Assembly (NCBI RefSeq): GCF_007860185.1
Contig: NZ_SJPY01000008.1
Coordinates: forward strand, 172,702-236,701
Length of the DNA stretch: 64,000 nt
From: Novipirellula aureliae
GTDB lineage: Bacteria; Planctomycetota; Planctomycetia; Pirellulales; Pirellulaceae
Reading direction: 5' to 3'
The notes beneath the pieces are model-generated. The model worked only from the letters and a program-made list of their open reading frames with translations. It searched no databases and was not told where the DNA came from. How positions within the stretch are numbered: the first letter of the stretch is position 1; each line of letters starts with the position of its first letter. Below, piece after piece: positions 1 to 9,610 of the stretch. The position numbers and the translations under genes were made by a program.

Positions 1-474
1 GCCGCTCGCTTCAAACTCCCAGACGAGCGAATGGTCAAACGTCAGTTGTTCAAGAACGCCTTGCCGTAGCCGGTAGACGCGTGAATCGCCGACATGAGCC
101 ACGATCGCACCGGTCGACAACAGCACCAAGGAGGATGCGGTGGTACCCATGTTGTGGAACTCGGGATTCTGCATCCCACGACGATGGATTTCGGCATTCG
201 ATTCGACCACGGCTTCTCGCAACGATTCGCCACAATCATCAAGAGTGGAGCGAAAGTACTGCATTGCAATATGCTCGACCGCCAAGCGACTGGCCAACTC
301 CCCTGCCGCATGCGCTCCCATTCCATCGGCGACGACGAACAAATGTCCGCGATCAAAAAAACGCTCCGCGCTGGCCGCAGGTAAACATGCCAAAGAGTCC
401 TGATTATTCGCTCGGCGCATTCCGACATCGGTCAATTGCGAAAAAGCGATTCCTGATTTCCAATTTTCCGACAC
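1..474 (-). CDS. PP2C-family Ser/Thr protein phosphatase, N-terminal part (cut by left edge)
   Basis: The minus-strand frame is open from a GTG at 474 to the window edge, giving 158 residues with no stop. It shows the PP2C signature: an N-terminal TDVGMRRANNQD (residues 15-26), the metal-binding DGMG at 50-53, GTTAS at 110-114 and HVGDSRVYR at 127-135. These residues bind the two Mn/Mg ions that hydrolyse phospho-Ser/Thr. No ATG lies before residue 19, so GTG at 474 is the best start, since the family normally begins a few residues before the TDxGxxRxxNQD motif. Such phosphatases counteract Hanks-type kinases like the one near 19 kb, but no direct link is visible. The C-terminal third lies outside the window. 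Confidence 0.9.
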   Translation of the reverse strand, partial: MSENWKSGIAFSQLTDVGMRRANNQDSLACLPAASAERFFDRGHLFVVADGMGAHAAGELASRLAVEHIAMQYFRSTLDDCGESLREAVVESNAEIHRRGMQNPEFHNMGTTASSLVLLSTGAIVAHVGDSRVYRLRQGVLEQLTFDHSLVWEFEASG

Positions 475-564
475 AGAAAAACGACCCGACCTTAGATGGT
501 GCTGACTGGATGCCCCGCCTATTGTAACGGGTACGGCGCAGGAAAGAATCACCCCAAACAATAG

Positions 565-1194
565 TTATTGGGCAAGAAAGCCAGCCGGTTTCCCCCATTT
601 CCCGGAAAAAGTTTGTTCTTTCAACGTTAATCGCCTCCGCGCTCCCGTTTCTCGCCGATGGTATTCCTTGTCCTCTTCCGTAACCGGATCGCTCAAATCG
701 GGGTAACCAATGGCAATCGCGGTTTGGGGCTCATGGGTCTCAGGAATCTCGTATTGCTGGCGAGCAACACTTCGATTTATTCCAGCCATTTGGTGAATTT
801 GTAAATCCAATTTCGTTGCTTGAAGCGCCATATGAGCCGCCGCTTGCCCAAGATCGTGCAACGCCACTCGGTTCGGTTGGTTGTTGTACCGGAAACATTG
901 GCGTGTGACCGAGATCAGTAGCACGCCCGCACGCCCGGCCCAAGGGCGGTTGGCTTCTGCCAGACACCCGAGCATCGCTTCAAAGGCGGCGGTTTCTTGA
1001 CGCCGAGCAATGACCCAAGACCAAGGTTGGTCGTTGAAACTACTCGCGGCCCAGCGAGCCGCTTCGAGTAGACAGGTGATCTTGTCATCCTCGACAGGGC
1101 GAGCTTCAAAACGATACGGGCTCCATCGCCTTTGAATCGATTCAAAAACTCCTGTTTCGACTGGATTGACCCGTGTTTTCGACAAATCATTCAT
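565..1194 (-). CDS. Nitroreductase-family oxidoreductase
   Basis: This 209-residue protein has the FMN-dependent nitroreductase fold. The N-terminus has an RRWSPYRFEARPV element matching the family's RRSxRxFxxxPV phosphate-binding motif. It is followed by LLEAARWAASSFNDQPW and ends with an AIAIGYPD-type strand. Family members use NAD(P)H to reduce nitro compounds, quinones or flavins; the substrate here cannot be read from sequence. The ATG at 1194 is preferred because it follows a purine-rich stretch (AAAGAGA), whereas the longer frame begins at a TTG inside that stretch. It is a singleton, divergent from the protease gene at 1741. Confidence 0.85.
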   Translation of the reverse strand: MNDLSKTRVNPVETGVFESIQRRWSPYRFEARPVEDDKITCLLEAARWAASSFNDQPWSWVIARRQETAAFEAMLGCLAEANRPWAGRAGVLLISVTRQCFRYNNQPNRVALHDLGQAAAHMALQATKLDLQIHQMAGINRSVARQQYEIPETHEPQTAIAIGYPDLSDPVTEEDKEYHRRETGARRRLTLKEQTFSGKWGKPAGFLAQ

Positions 1195-1740
1195 GAACGC
1201 TATTTCTCTTTCTTGCAAAGGAAAACTTTCAAGTCTATCAGTTCACGCACGATTACCTACTCGTCAGCAATCGTCAAGTGAGCCCGCGCATCGTTGCCTA
1301 GAGGCGGTTTCGTTGCCTCGAGGCGTTCAATCAACCTGCTCCCGTATTTCCCGAACCGTGGGGGGGACGGGGCCAGCGGATTGTACCATCTTCTGTATCC
1401 AACGCGGTGACTTGCTCGCTCGTTTTGTCGATCGAGTCGGTGCTGTAAACCCTAGCGTCCAAAGGCATCGGACCAGACCACAGGTTGCAGTCGGACCAGG
1501 GCAATGGGGCCGGCACGTCGGCACAGCCGATGACCGGGGTAGACGACAAAGGCACTGGATTTGCTCCCTGGACATGGGAAGCGTGGAGTTTGGAACCGTG
1601 GACATTGGAACCGTGTAGTTTGAAAATAGGGAAAAAAACGGAGTTGCCCAATTTCGTATTCTTCCGTAATATCCTTTTGGGAAAGCGTTTCTAAGCGATA
1701 CGCGGTCTCGAACTACATCCAAATTCTTCAGGAAAGCAAT
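1195..1740. other. Intergenic region, no gene supported
   Basis: This 546-base stretch separates two divergent genes and must hold both promoters. Frames across it encode low-complexity, Cys/Arg-rich peptides with no recognisable motif and appear spurious. Around 1573-1615 there is a degenerate duplicated phrase built on GGAACCGTGGACATT. No convincing terminator or RNA gene was seen. Confidence 0.5.
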
Positions 1741-3903
1741 ATGCACTATCGTCTCTTCTCCAAGCCGTCGACCTACTGCTCACGCCGGTTTACTATGGCC
1801 TTGAGCGTGGTTTTGACTGCAGTTACGCTCTCGCCGCATGCGATGGGGCAGGCGAATCAGGCTGTCTTGGAAAGCCAACCAGCTGCTCCGGCTGTGGCTC
1901 CACCAATGCAACAGCCGCAAGACCGCCCGCTAGCAAAACTGGCGACCCCGTCGGCCCGTGATTCCATGGTGGCTCGGCTAATCGCTACCCTAATGCCCCG
2001 CAATCACATTTCTTCGAAGAAATTGGATGACGAGATCAGCCGCAAGGCACTCGATTTGTTTATTAAATCGCTCGACCCATTGAAGTTATATTTCCTACAA
2101 AGTGACATCGATCAATTTCACCGCAATCAAGATCGTATCGATGATATGGTCCAGGCGGGCGATCTCTCGTTTGGTTATGAGATCTTCGGTCGATTTATCG
2201 AACGCGTCGACGAACGCGTCGCGGTCGCCGAAGAACTGCTCCAAGGACCGTTCAACTTTAATATTGAAGAACAAATTATCACGGATCCCGAAGCTGCGAG
2301 CTATGCAACCAATGCCGAGGAATCGCGTGACCGTTGGCGCCGGCAAATCAAGTACGCCTTGTTGGACTTGAAAGATGAAGGGAAAGTCGGTCAAGAAGCA
2401 ATCGATTTACTACAGCGTCGTTATTCGCGTTACGGTCGTCGCTGGCGATCGATCGACAGCGACGATTTGCTTGAAATGTATTTAACGAGTGTCACGACCG
2501 CTTACGATCCACACTCGACCTATATGTCGCCTGGCTCACTCGACGATTTTAAGATTCTGATGAGTTTGAATCTTGATGGAATCGGTGCTCAGCTTCGCGA
2601 AAAAGATGGGCAAACCGTCATCACTCGTGTGATTCCTGGCGGAGCTGCCGCCCGAAATGGCAAGCTAAAGACCGATGATGTGATCGTTAGCGTTGGGCAA
2701 GGCGATGATGGCGAATTGGTTGACGTCGTCGAGATGCCCCTTACCGACGTGGTCGGTTTGATTCGCGGCAAAGCGGGTAGTGTTGTCCGCTTGGGGGTTC
2801 GTCCAGGAGGCGTGGGCGAAGTAGAGGTTTATCGTATTGAAAGAGCGCGGATTGAGCTCGAAGAATCCGCAGCACGTGGAAAGGTACTCGAGCATCGATT
2901 GCCAGGTTCCGATCAGCCGGCATTGAAAATCGGTTACATCAACCTTCCAAGCTTCTACTTGGACATGGAAGCCGCAAAAGAAAACAAACAGGACTTCCGT
3001 AGTAGTACTCGCGACGTGGAACGAATCCTGCAAGATTTCCGCTCACAGGATGTCGACGGCGTGGTTTTGGACCTGGGCTTCAATGGTGGTGGTAGCTTGA
3101 CCGAAGCGATTAATCTGACAGGTCTGTTCATCGATCGTGGGCCCGTCGTTCAGGTCAAGAACTCGGATGGCACGGTCCAACAGTATGCGGATGAAGACGC
3201 TGGAACACGTTGGGATGGCCCGCTGGTTGTTTTAACGAGCAAGTACAGCGCGAGTGCTAGCGAGATCTTTGCCGGTGCGATTCGTGATTACAAGCGAGGA
3301 ATCGTTGTCGGTGATCCAGCGACCCATGGTAAAGGCACCGTGCAAACGTTGATGGATCTTGGACAACAATTGTTCCGTAACAACCGTGCGAATTATGGAG
3401 CGTTGAAGGTAACGCTGCAACAATTCTATCTTCCCGATGGCGAATCGACTCAGCTATCAGGCGTGCCCGCCGATGTGATCCTGCCTAGCATTACGTCAAA
3501 GATGGACATCAGCGAATCGGACTTGGAGTATGCTTTGCCGAACGACCGAGTGCCGCCGGCGAGGCATGCTCACTACAACATGGTGCCCACCGACTTGTTA
3601 GCCCAGATTCGTCAAAACTCGATGGCACGCGTCGGCGAAGAAAAAGAGTTCGGTGAGCTTCTCGAACGAATTGAAACCTACGTTCGCCAAAAAGAGAACT
3701 CGTCGATTTCGTTGGACGAAGAGAAGTTCATGGCGCGGCGTAAAGAGCTTGATGCTCAAAAAGAAGAAGAGAAGAAGGACTTGGAAGCGGAAATCACTGT
3801 CGAGGAGGTCTTTCGCGATACTTATTACAACCGCGAAGTCCTTAACATCGCCTATGATTACATCGAAGGGTTGCGAAAGCAGAACCTGGCACAAGCCCGT
3901 TAG
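1741..3903 (+). CDS. prc: C-terminal (tail-specific) processing protease, peptidase S41
   Basis: The 720-residue precursor starts with a signal peptide (hydrophobic core at residues about 19-35, ending near HAMGQA). It carries a Tsp-type N-terminal helical region, a PDZ domain at roughly 275-365 and an S41 protease core. The catalytic Ser lies in SASASEIFAGA near residue 505 and the general-base Lys in THGKGTVQT near 532, the Ser/Lys dyad of Prc/Tsp. A charged helical C-terminal domain follows (about 620-720), as in E. coli Tsp (682 residues). Such enzymes trim or degrade periplasmic proteins from their C-termini. The start at 1741 follows AGGAAAG; Met19 would leave a shorter signal peptide. 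It is a singleton. Confidence 0.93.
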   Translation: MHYRLFSKPSTYCSRRFTMALSVVLTAVTLSPHAMGQANQAVLESQPAAPAVAPPMQQPQDRPLAKLATPSARDSMVARLIATLMPRNHISSKKLDDEISRKALDLFIKSLDPLKLYFLQSDIDQFHRNQDRIDDMVQAGDLSFGYEIFGRFIERVDERVAVAEELLQGPFNFNIEEQIITDPEAASYATNAEESRDRWRRQIKYALLDLKDEGKVGQEAIDLLQRRYSRYGRRWRSIDSDDLLEMYLTSVTTAYDPHSTYMSPGSLDDFKILMSLNLDGIGAQLREKDGQTVITRVIPGGAAARNGKLKTDDVIVSVGQGDDGELVDVVEMPLTDVVGLIRGKAGSVVRLGVRPGGVGEVEVYRIERARIELEESAARGKVLEHRLPGSDQPALKIGYINLPSFYLDMEAAKENKQDFRSSTRDVERILQDFRSQDVDGVVLDLGFNGGGSLTEAINLTGLFIDRGPVVQVKNSDGTVQQYADEDAGTRWDGPLVVLTSKYSASASEIFAGAIRDYKRGIVVGDPATHGKGTVQTLMDLGQQLFRNNRANYGALKVTLQQFYLPDGESTQLSGVPADVILPSITSKMDISESDLEYALPNDRVPPARHAHYNMVPTDLLAQIRQNSMARVGEEKEFGELLERIETYVRQKENSSISLDEEKFMARRKELDAQKEEEKKDLEAEITVEEVFRDTYYNREVLNIAYDYIEGLRKQNLAQAR

Positions 3904-3991
3904 GTGAAGTCAAAGGTCGTGCCGTTTCTTTCAAGTAGACGGAACTTTAGGTTTCTGGCCGTCGTTCCAAGCTGGAATTGGCTCGGTGTAC

Positions 3992-5464
3992 TTATAGCAC
4001 CGGGCTGAACAATCGGGCGACGCCGGTGCCAACTCTTGATAACCATGGGCGCAGCGGTTTCTGAGACGCATTGCTTAAGGTCGACTGAGCAAAATCGTTT
4101 TCTAGCATTTGCTTCGCTTCCGCGACGAAGGCGGGATCACCGACGGCGACCATTAATTCGAAGTTCAAGTACAGCGATCGATTGTCAAAGTTGGTCGATC
4201 CGATGAGAACCAAGTTGTCATCAACGAGCACGCATTTCTGGTGCATCATCCCTTCGTTGTAACGATAGACGGGGATGTCGAATTCTCTCAATTCCTGTTC
4301 ATAATAGAAGCCAGCCAAATGTACCGCCCACTGGTCGGCCATGGAGGGAATTAAGAATCGAACATCCACGCCTCTGGCCTTGGCCATGGCAAGAGCAACC
4401 ATCAACGAATCGTCGGGAACGAGGTAAGGCGTACTAATCCAAGCTCGCATCTTCGCCTCGTTGATCGCAGCGACAAACATCATCGTTGCTCGTGGCCGAG
4501 GATCCGCTGGCCCCGTCGCACAAATGGCGACGGCACCCTCTAGGTTTTTCGTTCCAGATGCCTCGGGTTCGTGATGCTGCGTCCAATCGGCTTCGGGCAG
4601 ATCCGTTCGGGCGGCCCAATAATAGTCACCTGCGAAAACGGCTTGGATCTTTCTAGCGACGCCACCCTTGATCAATATCGCAGTGTCACGCCAATGGGAA
4701 ACCCATTTGGCGTCCCCCCGATACTCTTCGCCAATATTTAATCCACCAACCATGGCACGATTGCCATCGACGACCAGCAACTTTCGATGGTTTCGGAAAT
4801 TGATTTGGAATCGATTGATGAATCCTTGCCGAGTATTGAAGGAACGGACGTCGACTCCCGCGTCGGACAATCGCTTTAGGTATGCATTGGGTAATCGGAT
4901 ACAACCTACTTCGTCGTACATCAACCGAACGGTCACCCCCTTCTTAGCGGTTTCTATCAACGTGTCCGCAAACCGCCTGCCAACGGGATCATCACGAAGG
5001 ATATAAAATGCGGCGTACACGTAATGTTTCGCCGAAGCGATTTGCTGATAAAGCTCTTCAAAAAAGGAATCGCCATTGATCAATAGACCGAGTTCATTCC
5101 CGTAGGAAATTGGCGTATCCAAGACATCGGCAACCTGTTCAAGTGGGGAATGAAGCGAAGTCGATTGTTCGTCCCGTTCGGTCGACAATTCATGACGAAT
5201 TGCCGTCACCGATCGTTGGTGACGTTGTCCGATTTCTCGGATTGCTTCTCGGTAACCGGCAAACCGATGACGCGCGAAGATCCAGTACAGCGGCAAGGTT
5301 ACGAAGGGCAGCGTCAAAAGTCCCACCACCCAAGCCACGACCGCTTGCGAACTACGAACGTGTTTTAACGCGTGGATTGCCGACCAAACTGCCAACAGTT
5401 GAATGACAAGAATCGTGATCGAAAGAATCGTCAGCACGGACCACGTTTCAAACAGGTGTGCCAT
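3992..5464 (-). CDS. cls: Cardiolipin synthase (phospholipase D family)
   Basis: This 490-residue membrane protein has two N-terminal transmembrane helices (residues about 6-60) and two PLD catalytic motifs. HKD1 is HRKLLVVDGNRAMVGGLN near 224-241 and HKD2 is HQKCVLVDDNLVLIGSTN near 406-423. This is the bacterial ClsA layout, which condenses two phosphatidylglycerols into cardiolipin and glycerol. It is the last gene of folD-aroC-cls on the minus strand. A TTG at 5482 overlaps the aroC stop and would add six residues; the ATG at 5464, 14 bases after that stop, is the simpler start. Neither has a strong ribosome site, so translational coupling to aroC is likely. Confidence 0.92.
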   Translation of the reverse strand: MAHLFETWSVLTILSITILVIQLLAVWSAIHALKHVRSSQAVVAWVVGLLTLPFVTLPLYWIFARHRFAGYREAIREIGQRHQRSVTAIRHELSTERDEQSTSLHSPLEQVADVLDTPISYGNELGLLINGDSFFEELYQQIASAKHYVYAAFYILRDDPVGRRFADTLIETAKKGVTVRLMYDEVGCIRLPNAYLKRLSDAGVDVRSFNTRQGFINRFQINFRNHRKLLVVDGNRAMVGGLNIGEEYRGDAKWVSHWRDTAILIKGGVARKIQAVFAGDYYWAARTDLPEADWTQHHEPEASGTKNLEGAVAICATGPADPRPRATMMFVAAINEAKMRAWISTPYLVPDDSLMVALAMAKARGVDVRFLIPSMADQWAVHLAGFYYEQELREFDIPVYRYNEGMMHQKCVLVDDNLVLIGSTNFDNRSLYLNFELMVAVGDPAFVAEAKQMLENDFAQSTLSNASQKPLRPWLSRVGTGVARLFSPVL

Positions 5465-5478
5465 ATCGATGGTGGCGG

Positions 5479-6732
5479 TCAAAACAGTTTAGCTAAATCG
5501 GAGGACAAACGACGGGATTGGTGAATCAAGCTAGCGTTGAGTAGTTCGATTGCCACGCGAGATTCTAAGGTAATGCCGGCCCGCACACCGACACACGGGT
5601 CGTGGCGTCCTTGCTTTAACTCGAAGTCAATCTCTTGCAAGTTTTTCAAGACGGACTTTTGTGGCAGATTGATGGTAGATGTTGGTTTGAAGCCGACGTG
5701 CATGACCAAAGGCATTCCCGTCGTGATTCCTCCGAGCATTCCACCATGACTGTTTCGGACATAGCCTGTTTTCCGAATCGGGTCGTTGTTCTCGCTTCCG
5801 AATCGCTCAACGACACGACGTCCCGCGCCGACCTCGACCGACTCAGCCGCGTTGACGCCACCGAGCGCCCCCATCAATCTCAGCTTCAAGCTCTCGTATA
5901 GCGGATCGCCCAACAGTGGCGGTACGTTGACCGCAACGACTTCGACGAGTGCACCGACCGAGTCGCCTTTGATCCGAGTTTCTTTGATCAATTCAGCAGC
6001 GGTATCAGCAAACTCAGCATCAATGCTATGGATCTCCGCAGCGGCGAGTTGTTGTTCGATTTTGTCGATCGCAGCTGACTCTAGTGGACGAGAGGCGTCG
6101 CCTTGCATCAGTTCGCTGACTCGATCGGACAAGCTCTCTTTTGCTTGCAGCGAGCCGACTTGGGCGATTGACGAAAGAATGACGGTGCCGAATTTTTCGG
6201 CCAGAACGATGCGGGCTATCGATCCGCCAATGACATCGGAAATGGTCGCTCGATAACTCGACCTACCTCCGCCACGGATATCGACAAAACCGTTCGATTG
6301 GTGGAACTTGACCAAGTCGGTATGTCCAGGGCGAACTTCACCGGTCTCGCCCGTCAATTGGGTGTAATGTCCTGACTTTTTAGAGGTCGACAACACGATC
6401 GCAGCAATCGGCTCACCTGTCGTAAACCCCTCCTCATACGCTTCGGTTTCATAGGTGGCATCATCGACGTTGACGGAAACCTTTGCGCCACCGAGCAGCG
6501 CGTCGGTGTCATCTTGGTAGATGCCGGACAAGAAAACGACTTTATCTTTTTCGTTACGTGGGGTTCCGTGGCGGTTGCCGCCTGGGCGACGACGGTCCAA
6601 AAACGCTTGCACATCGCCGCGACGAATCGGTTGCCCCGGCGGGCAGCCGAACACAATCGTCGTGATTGCGGGACCATGTGATTCGCCAGCGCCGGCCACG
6701 CCAAATAAAGGTCCACCAAGGATTTCCATCAT
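5479..6732 (-). CDS. aroC: Chorismate synthase
   Basis: AroC converts 5-enolpyruvylshikimate-3-phosphate to chorismate using reduced FMN, the last step of the shikimate pathway. The 417-residue product has the family landmarks: GESHGPAITTIVFGCPPG near residues 16-34, RRRPGGNRHGTPRNEKD near 47-63, RPGHTDLVKFH and DIRGGGRSSYRAT in the middle, and RHDPCVGVRA near the C-terminus. The segment between the first two blocks and RPGHTD is rather divergent (VLSTSKKSGHYTQLTGETGE). It is also somewhat longer than the usual 360-390 residues. Two adjacent ATGs (6732, 6729) are possible starts after an AAAG. It lies downstream of folD, separated by a palindromic repeat. Confidence 0.92.
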   Translation of the reverse strand: MMEILGGPLFGVAGAGESHGPAITTIVFGCPPGQPIRRGDVQAFLDRRRPGGNRHGTPRNEKDKVVFLSGIYQDDTDALLGGAKVSVNVDDATYETEAYEEGFTTGEPIAAIVLSTSKKSGHYTQLTGETGEVRPGHTDLVKFHQSNGFVDIRGGGRSSYRATISDVIGGSIARIVLAEKFGTVILSSIAQVGSLQAKESLSDRVSELMQGDASRPLESAAIDKIEQQLAAAEIHSIDAEFADTAAELIKETRIKGDSVGALVEVVAVNVPPLLGDPLYESLKLRLMGALGGVNAAESVEVGAGRRVVERFGSENNDPIRKTGYVRNSHGGMLGGITTGMPLVMHVGFKPTSTINLPQKSVLKNLQEIDFELKQGRHDPCVGVRAGITLESRVAIELLNASLIHQSRRLSSDLAKLF

Positions 6733-6756
6733 TCTGCTTTGTAAAGGGTGGTGAGT

Positions 6757-6818
6757 GTCGTGGCTGTGGCTTCCCCAGCCGCCGTCTGTTTTACACTGGG
6801 GCTGGAAGCCTCAGTCAC
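6757..6818. repeat. Imperfect inverted repeat, REP-like family GGCTGTGGCTTCC
   Basis: About 62 bases between aroC and folD form an imperfect palindrome. The left arm GTGGCTGTGGCTTCCCC pairs with GGGGCTGGAAGCCTCAGTCAC around a T-rich loop. A relative of the same arm (GCGGCTGGAAGCCACAGCC) occurs upstream of cydA near 42421-42439, so this is a dispersed element rather than a unique terminator. It could still serve as an RNA hairpin between the two genes. Confidence 0.65.
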
Positions 6819-6825
6819 GTTTACA

Positions 6826-7731
6826 TCACGCCATCTGCAAGCGAGCAGCAAGTAGCGTATTGTGGAGTAACATTGCAATCGTCAACGGTCCGACACCGCC
6901 GGGGACCGGAGTGATTGCCGCTGCAACTTGCTTTGCTTCTTCGAACGCAACGTCGCCGACCAATTTACCATCCACTCGATTGATACCGACATCGATGACA
7001 ATCGCACCCGGTTTTATCATGTCCCCTTTTATCATTTCAGCAACACCGACTGCCGCAATTAGGCAATCGGCGGATCGGCATACGCTCTTTAGATCCTCGG
7101 TGCGGCTATGAGCGATCGTGACCGTGGCGTTGGCGACTTCGCGTCCGCACGAACCATCTCGTCCAGCCAGCATCATCGCCATCGGTTTTCCGACGATATC
7201 GCTGCGACCGACCACGACGACATGTTTCCCGGCAACGGAAATGTCACATCGATGCAGTAATTGAACGATTCCGTGTGGAGTGCAGGGTAAAAACCGGGGG
7301 CGTCCTTGCATCAGGAGACCGACATTGATTGGCGAAAATGCATCAACATCTTTTAGCGGGTCGATCGCATCGAGTACTTCTCGCTCGTCAAAACCCGCCC
7401 CACCATTGCCCTGTTTGGGAAGCGGTAATTGGACCAAAATACCGTTTACCGTTGCATCCTCATTGAGCTCTTGAACGACCTTCATCAGATCGGCTTGGGT
7501 CGATTCGGCAGGCAATCGGACGGTTCGGCCCTCGATCCCCGCTTTTTCACAGGCCCGTTGTTTATTGCGAACATACACCTGACTGGCGGGGTCTTCGCCG
7601 ACCAAAACGGCGACCAGGCAGGGAGAAAAGGGGCGTCCCAACTCAAGGGCGGTCTTTTTCACCTCATGGGCTACCTCTTCGCGGATTTCGGCTGCGATTT
7701 GTTTGCCATCCAGTAGTTTCGCGGTCATCAT
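6826..7731 (-). CDS. folD: Bifunctional methylenetetrahydrofolate dehydrogenase / methenyltetrahydrofolate cyclohydrolase
   Basis: FolD interconverts 5,10-methylene-, 5,10-methenyl- and 10-formyl-tetrahydrofolate with NADP, supplying one-carbon units. The 301-residue length is close to family norm. Visible landmarks are VGEDPASQVYVRNKQRACE, with Tyr53 and the catalytic Lys57, VQLPLPKQ, DVDAFSPINVGLL, the nucleotide-binding GRSDIVGKPMA and the C-terminal PVPGGVGPLTIAML. An 8-residue stretch (AGRDGSCG) between GKPMAMML and REVANATVTIAH looks like a small insertion. Starts at 7731 and 7728 are equally plausible. It heads the folD-aroC-cls group and is divergent from the sulfite reductase gene. 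Confidence 0.95.
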   Translation of the reverse strand: MMTAKLLDGKQIAAEIREEVAHEVKKTALELGRPFSPCLVAVLVGEDPASQVYVRNKQRACEKAGIEGRTVRLPAESTQADLMKVVQELNEDATVNGILVQLPLPKQGNGGAGFDEREVLDAIDPLKDVDAFSPINVGLLMQGRPRFLPCTPHGIVQLLHRCDISVAGKHVVVVGRSDIVGKPMAMMLAGRDGSCGREVANATVTIAHSRTEDLKSVCRSADCLIAAVGVAEMIKGDMIKPGAIVIDVGINRVDGKLVGDVAFEEAKQVAAAITPVPGGVGPLTIAMLLHNTLLAARLQMA

Positions 7732-7867
7732 GCTCTCAGCGGTTCGTTTTCGTCTTCGATGCTAAAACGCCATAGTGGCATTTCGGCTTGATCGTTATAG
7801 TAATCATAACGTCTGGCAACCTTTCATTAAATTACGCTACACGAAATCAAATAGGATTTCTGTCTCG

Positions 7868-9601
7868 ATGTCTACCGATACACCTAACGCTGAGTCCAAG
7901 CCGCCAAAATTGAGCGCCGTCGAAAAGATCAAAGATGAGAGCAGATTTTTGCTCGGAACAATCGGCACCGAGTTGGTGGAGCCCTCTGATCATTTCAACA
8001 AAGACAATCTGCAATTGCTGAAGTTCCATGGAACGTACCAGCAAGACGACCGCGACCTGCGAGCCCAGGCAAAGAAAGCAGGCGGGGGGAAGGCGTTTTC
8101 GATGATGGTTCGCTGTCGGATCCCCGGTGGCCGGATGACGTCGGATCAATTGTTGGCCCAGCTTGATATTTGCGACCAACTCGGCAATGCGACGCTAAAG
8201 ATTACGACTCGGCAAACGTTGCAAATCCATGGCATTCTCAAGAGCGATTTGCAGAAGACCATCCGCCGAATCAACGACATGCAATTGTCAACACTGGCGG
8301 CTTGTGGTGACGTCAACCGAAACATCATGTGCTGTCCCGCCAAACGAGTTGGCTCGGTCCATGCCGATCTCGAAAAATTGACCGATGAACTGACGTTTGC
8401 TCTCGCTCCGCAAACACCCGCATACCACGAATTGTGGCTGACGGATGATGAAACAGGTGAAAAAACGCTTCAGGGTGGCGGTGAAGTGGTCGAACCGCTC
8501 TACGGACCACGCTACTTGCCTCGTAAATTCAAAATCGGGATTGCCCTTCCCGAAGACAATTGCATCGATATCTACACGCAAGACATCGGCTTTTTGGCGG
8601 TTGTTCGCAACGACAAGATCATCGGTTACAACGTGCTCGTCGGCGGTGGAATGGGAACAACCCCATCGGCGAAAAAGACTTTCCCAGCACTCGGCAAACG
8701 GATGGCATTCGTTGCCCCCGAACAAGCGGTTGAGGTTGCCAAGGCGATCTTGAAGGTCCAACGTGATTACGGCAACCGCGAAGACCGTAAAGTGGCGCGG
8801 ATGAAATACTTGGTCGCCAATTGGGGGGTCGAGAAATTCCGACGGGCGGTCGAAGAGTATTTTGGCGGACCGTTGGCGGATTGCACCGAAGACGACGTTA
8901 CCGAGTTCGATGATCACATGGGTTGGCAAGAACAGGGCGATGGAAAATGGTCTTACGGGCTTAACATTGAAAACGGACGACTTTACGACAATGAGAACCA
9001 TCAGTTAAAGGCATGTTTGCGGGCGATTTGCCACCAGTTCAAGACGGAACTTCGCATGACAGGCCATCAAAGTATCATCGTCACCGACATCGATCCGGCA
9101 GACAAAGACAAGTTGATCTCGATCATTAAAGAGCACCGGGTGCCAACGACCGAGGAGACCAGCACGGTGCGTCGATGGTCGATTGCCTGTGTGGCGTTGC
9201 CGACATGCGGCTTGGCGATCACCGAAAGCGAGCGGCGATTGCCGACGATTATCGACCAACTGGAACAGCCGCTGGCGAAATTGGGACTCGACAAAGAGCG
9301 GTTTACACTTCGCATGACAGGCTGCCCCAACGGATGTGCACGTCCCTACAATGCCGACTTGGCACTCGTGGGCAAAGCCAAGGACAAATACACGGTGTTC
9401 GCTGGCGGTGGATGGCTGGGCCATCGGCTAGCCTACGTCTACAAGGACTTGGTTTCCGACGACACGGTCATCGATGAACTGGTCGGGATCTTTGCCGCCT
9501 TTAAAGCCAACCGCGAAGGGAATGAATCGCTAGGCGATTTCTGTGCCCGAGTTGGCCGAGAGGATTTGGAAACGTTGGCTGCAACAGCGCCTCGACCCTA
9601 G
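7868..9601 (+). CDS. Assimilatory sulfite/nitrite reductase, siroheme-[4Fe-4S] hemoprotein
   Basis: This 577-residue protein has the two-fold ferredoxin-like/siroheme layout of CysI and NirA. The cofactor cysteines are at 441, 447, 486 and 490 (CVALPTC and CPNGC), the CX5C/CX3C pattern that binds the [4Fe-4S] cluster bridged to siroheme. It reduces sulfite to sulfide or nitrite to ammonia with six electrons. Sequence alone does not settle the substrate or whether the donor is ferredoxin or a flavoprotein. The frame extends to a GTG at 7775, but those 31 residues look non-coding. ATG 7868 follows AGGATT and starts a normal N-terminus. No cysJ, cysH or nitrate transporter gene is nearby. Confidence 0.9.
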   Translation: MSTDTPNAESKPPKLSAVEKIKDESRFLLGTIGTELVEPSDHFNKDNLQLLKFHGTYQQDDRDLRAQAKKAGGGKAFSMMVRCRIPGGRMTSDQLLAQLDICDQLGNATLKITTRQTLQIHGILKSDLQKTIRRINDMQLSTLAACGDVNRNIMCCPAKRVGSVHADLEKLTDELTFALAPQTPAYHELWLTDDETGEKTLQGGGEVVEPLYGPRYLPRKFKIGIALPEDNCIDIYTQDIGFLAVVRNDKIIGYNVLVGGGMGTTPSAKKTFPALGKRMAFVAPEQAVEVAKAILKVQRDYGNREDRKVARMKYLVANWGVEKFRRAVEEYFGGPLADCTEDDVTEFDDHMGWQEQGDGKWSYGLNIENGRLYDNENHQLKACLRAICHQFKTELRMTGHQSIIVTDIDPADKDKLISIIKEHRVPTTEETSTVRRWSIACVALPTCGLAITESERRLPTIIDQLEQPLAKLGLDKERFTLRMTGCPNGCARPYNADLALVGKAKDKYTVFAGGGWLGHRLAYVYKDLVSDDTVIDELVGIFAAFKANREGNESLGDFCARVGREDLETLAATAPRP

Positions 9602-9610
9602 CGGGCTGGC

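Noticed and set aside
1327..1746. 139-residue minus-strand ORF
   Set aside because: No domain, poor codon pattern, and it covers the likely promoter of the protease gene.
7775..7867. 31-residue N-terminal extension of the siroheme reductase
   Set aside because: It starts at GTG in the divergent promoter region and has no family resemblance; ATG 7868 has a ribosome site and gives a normal N-terminus.
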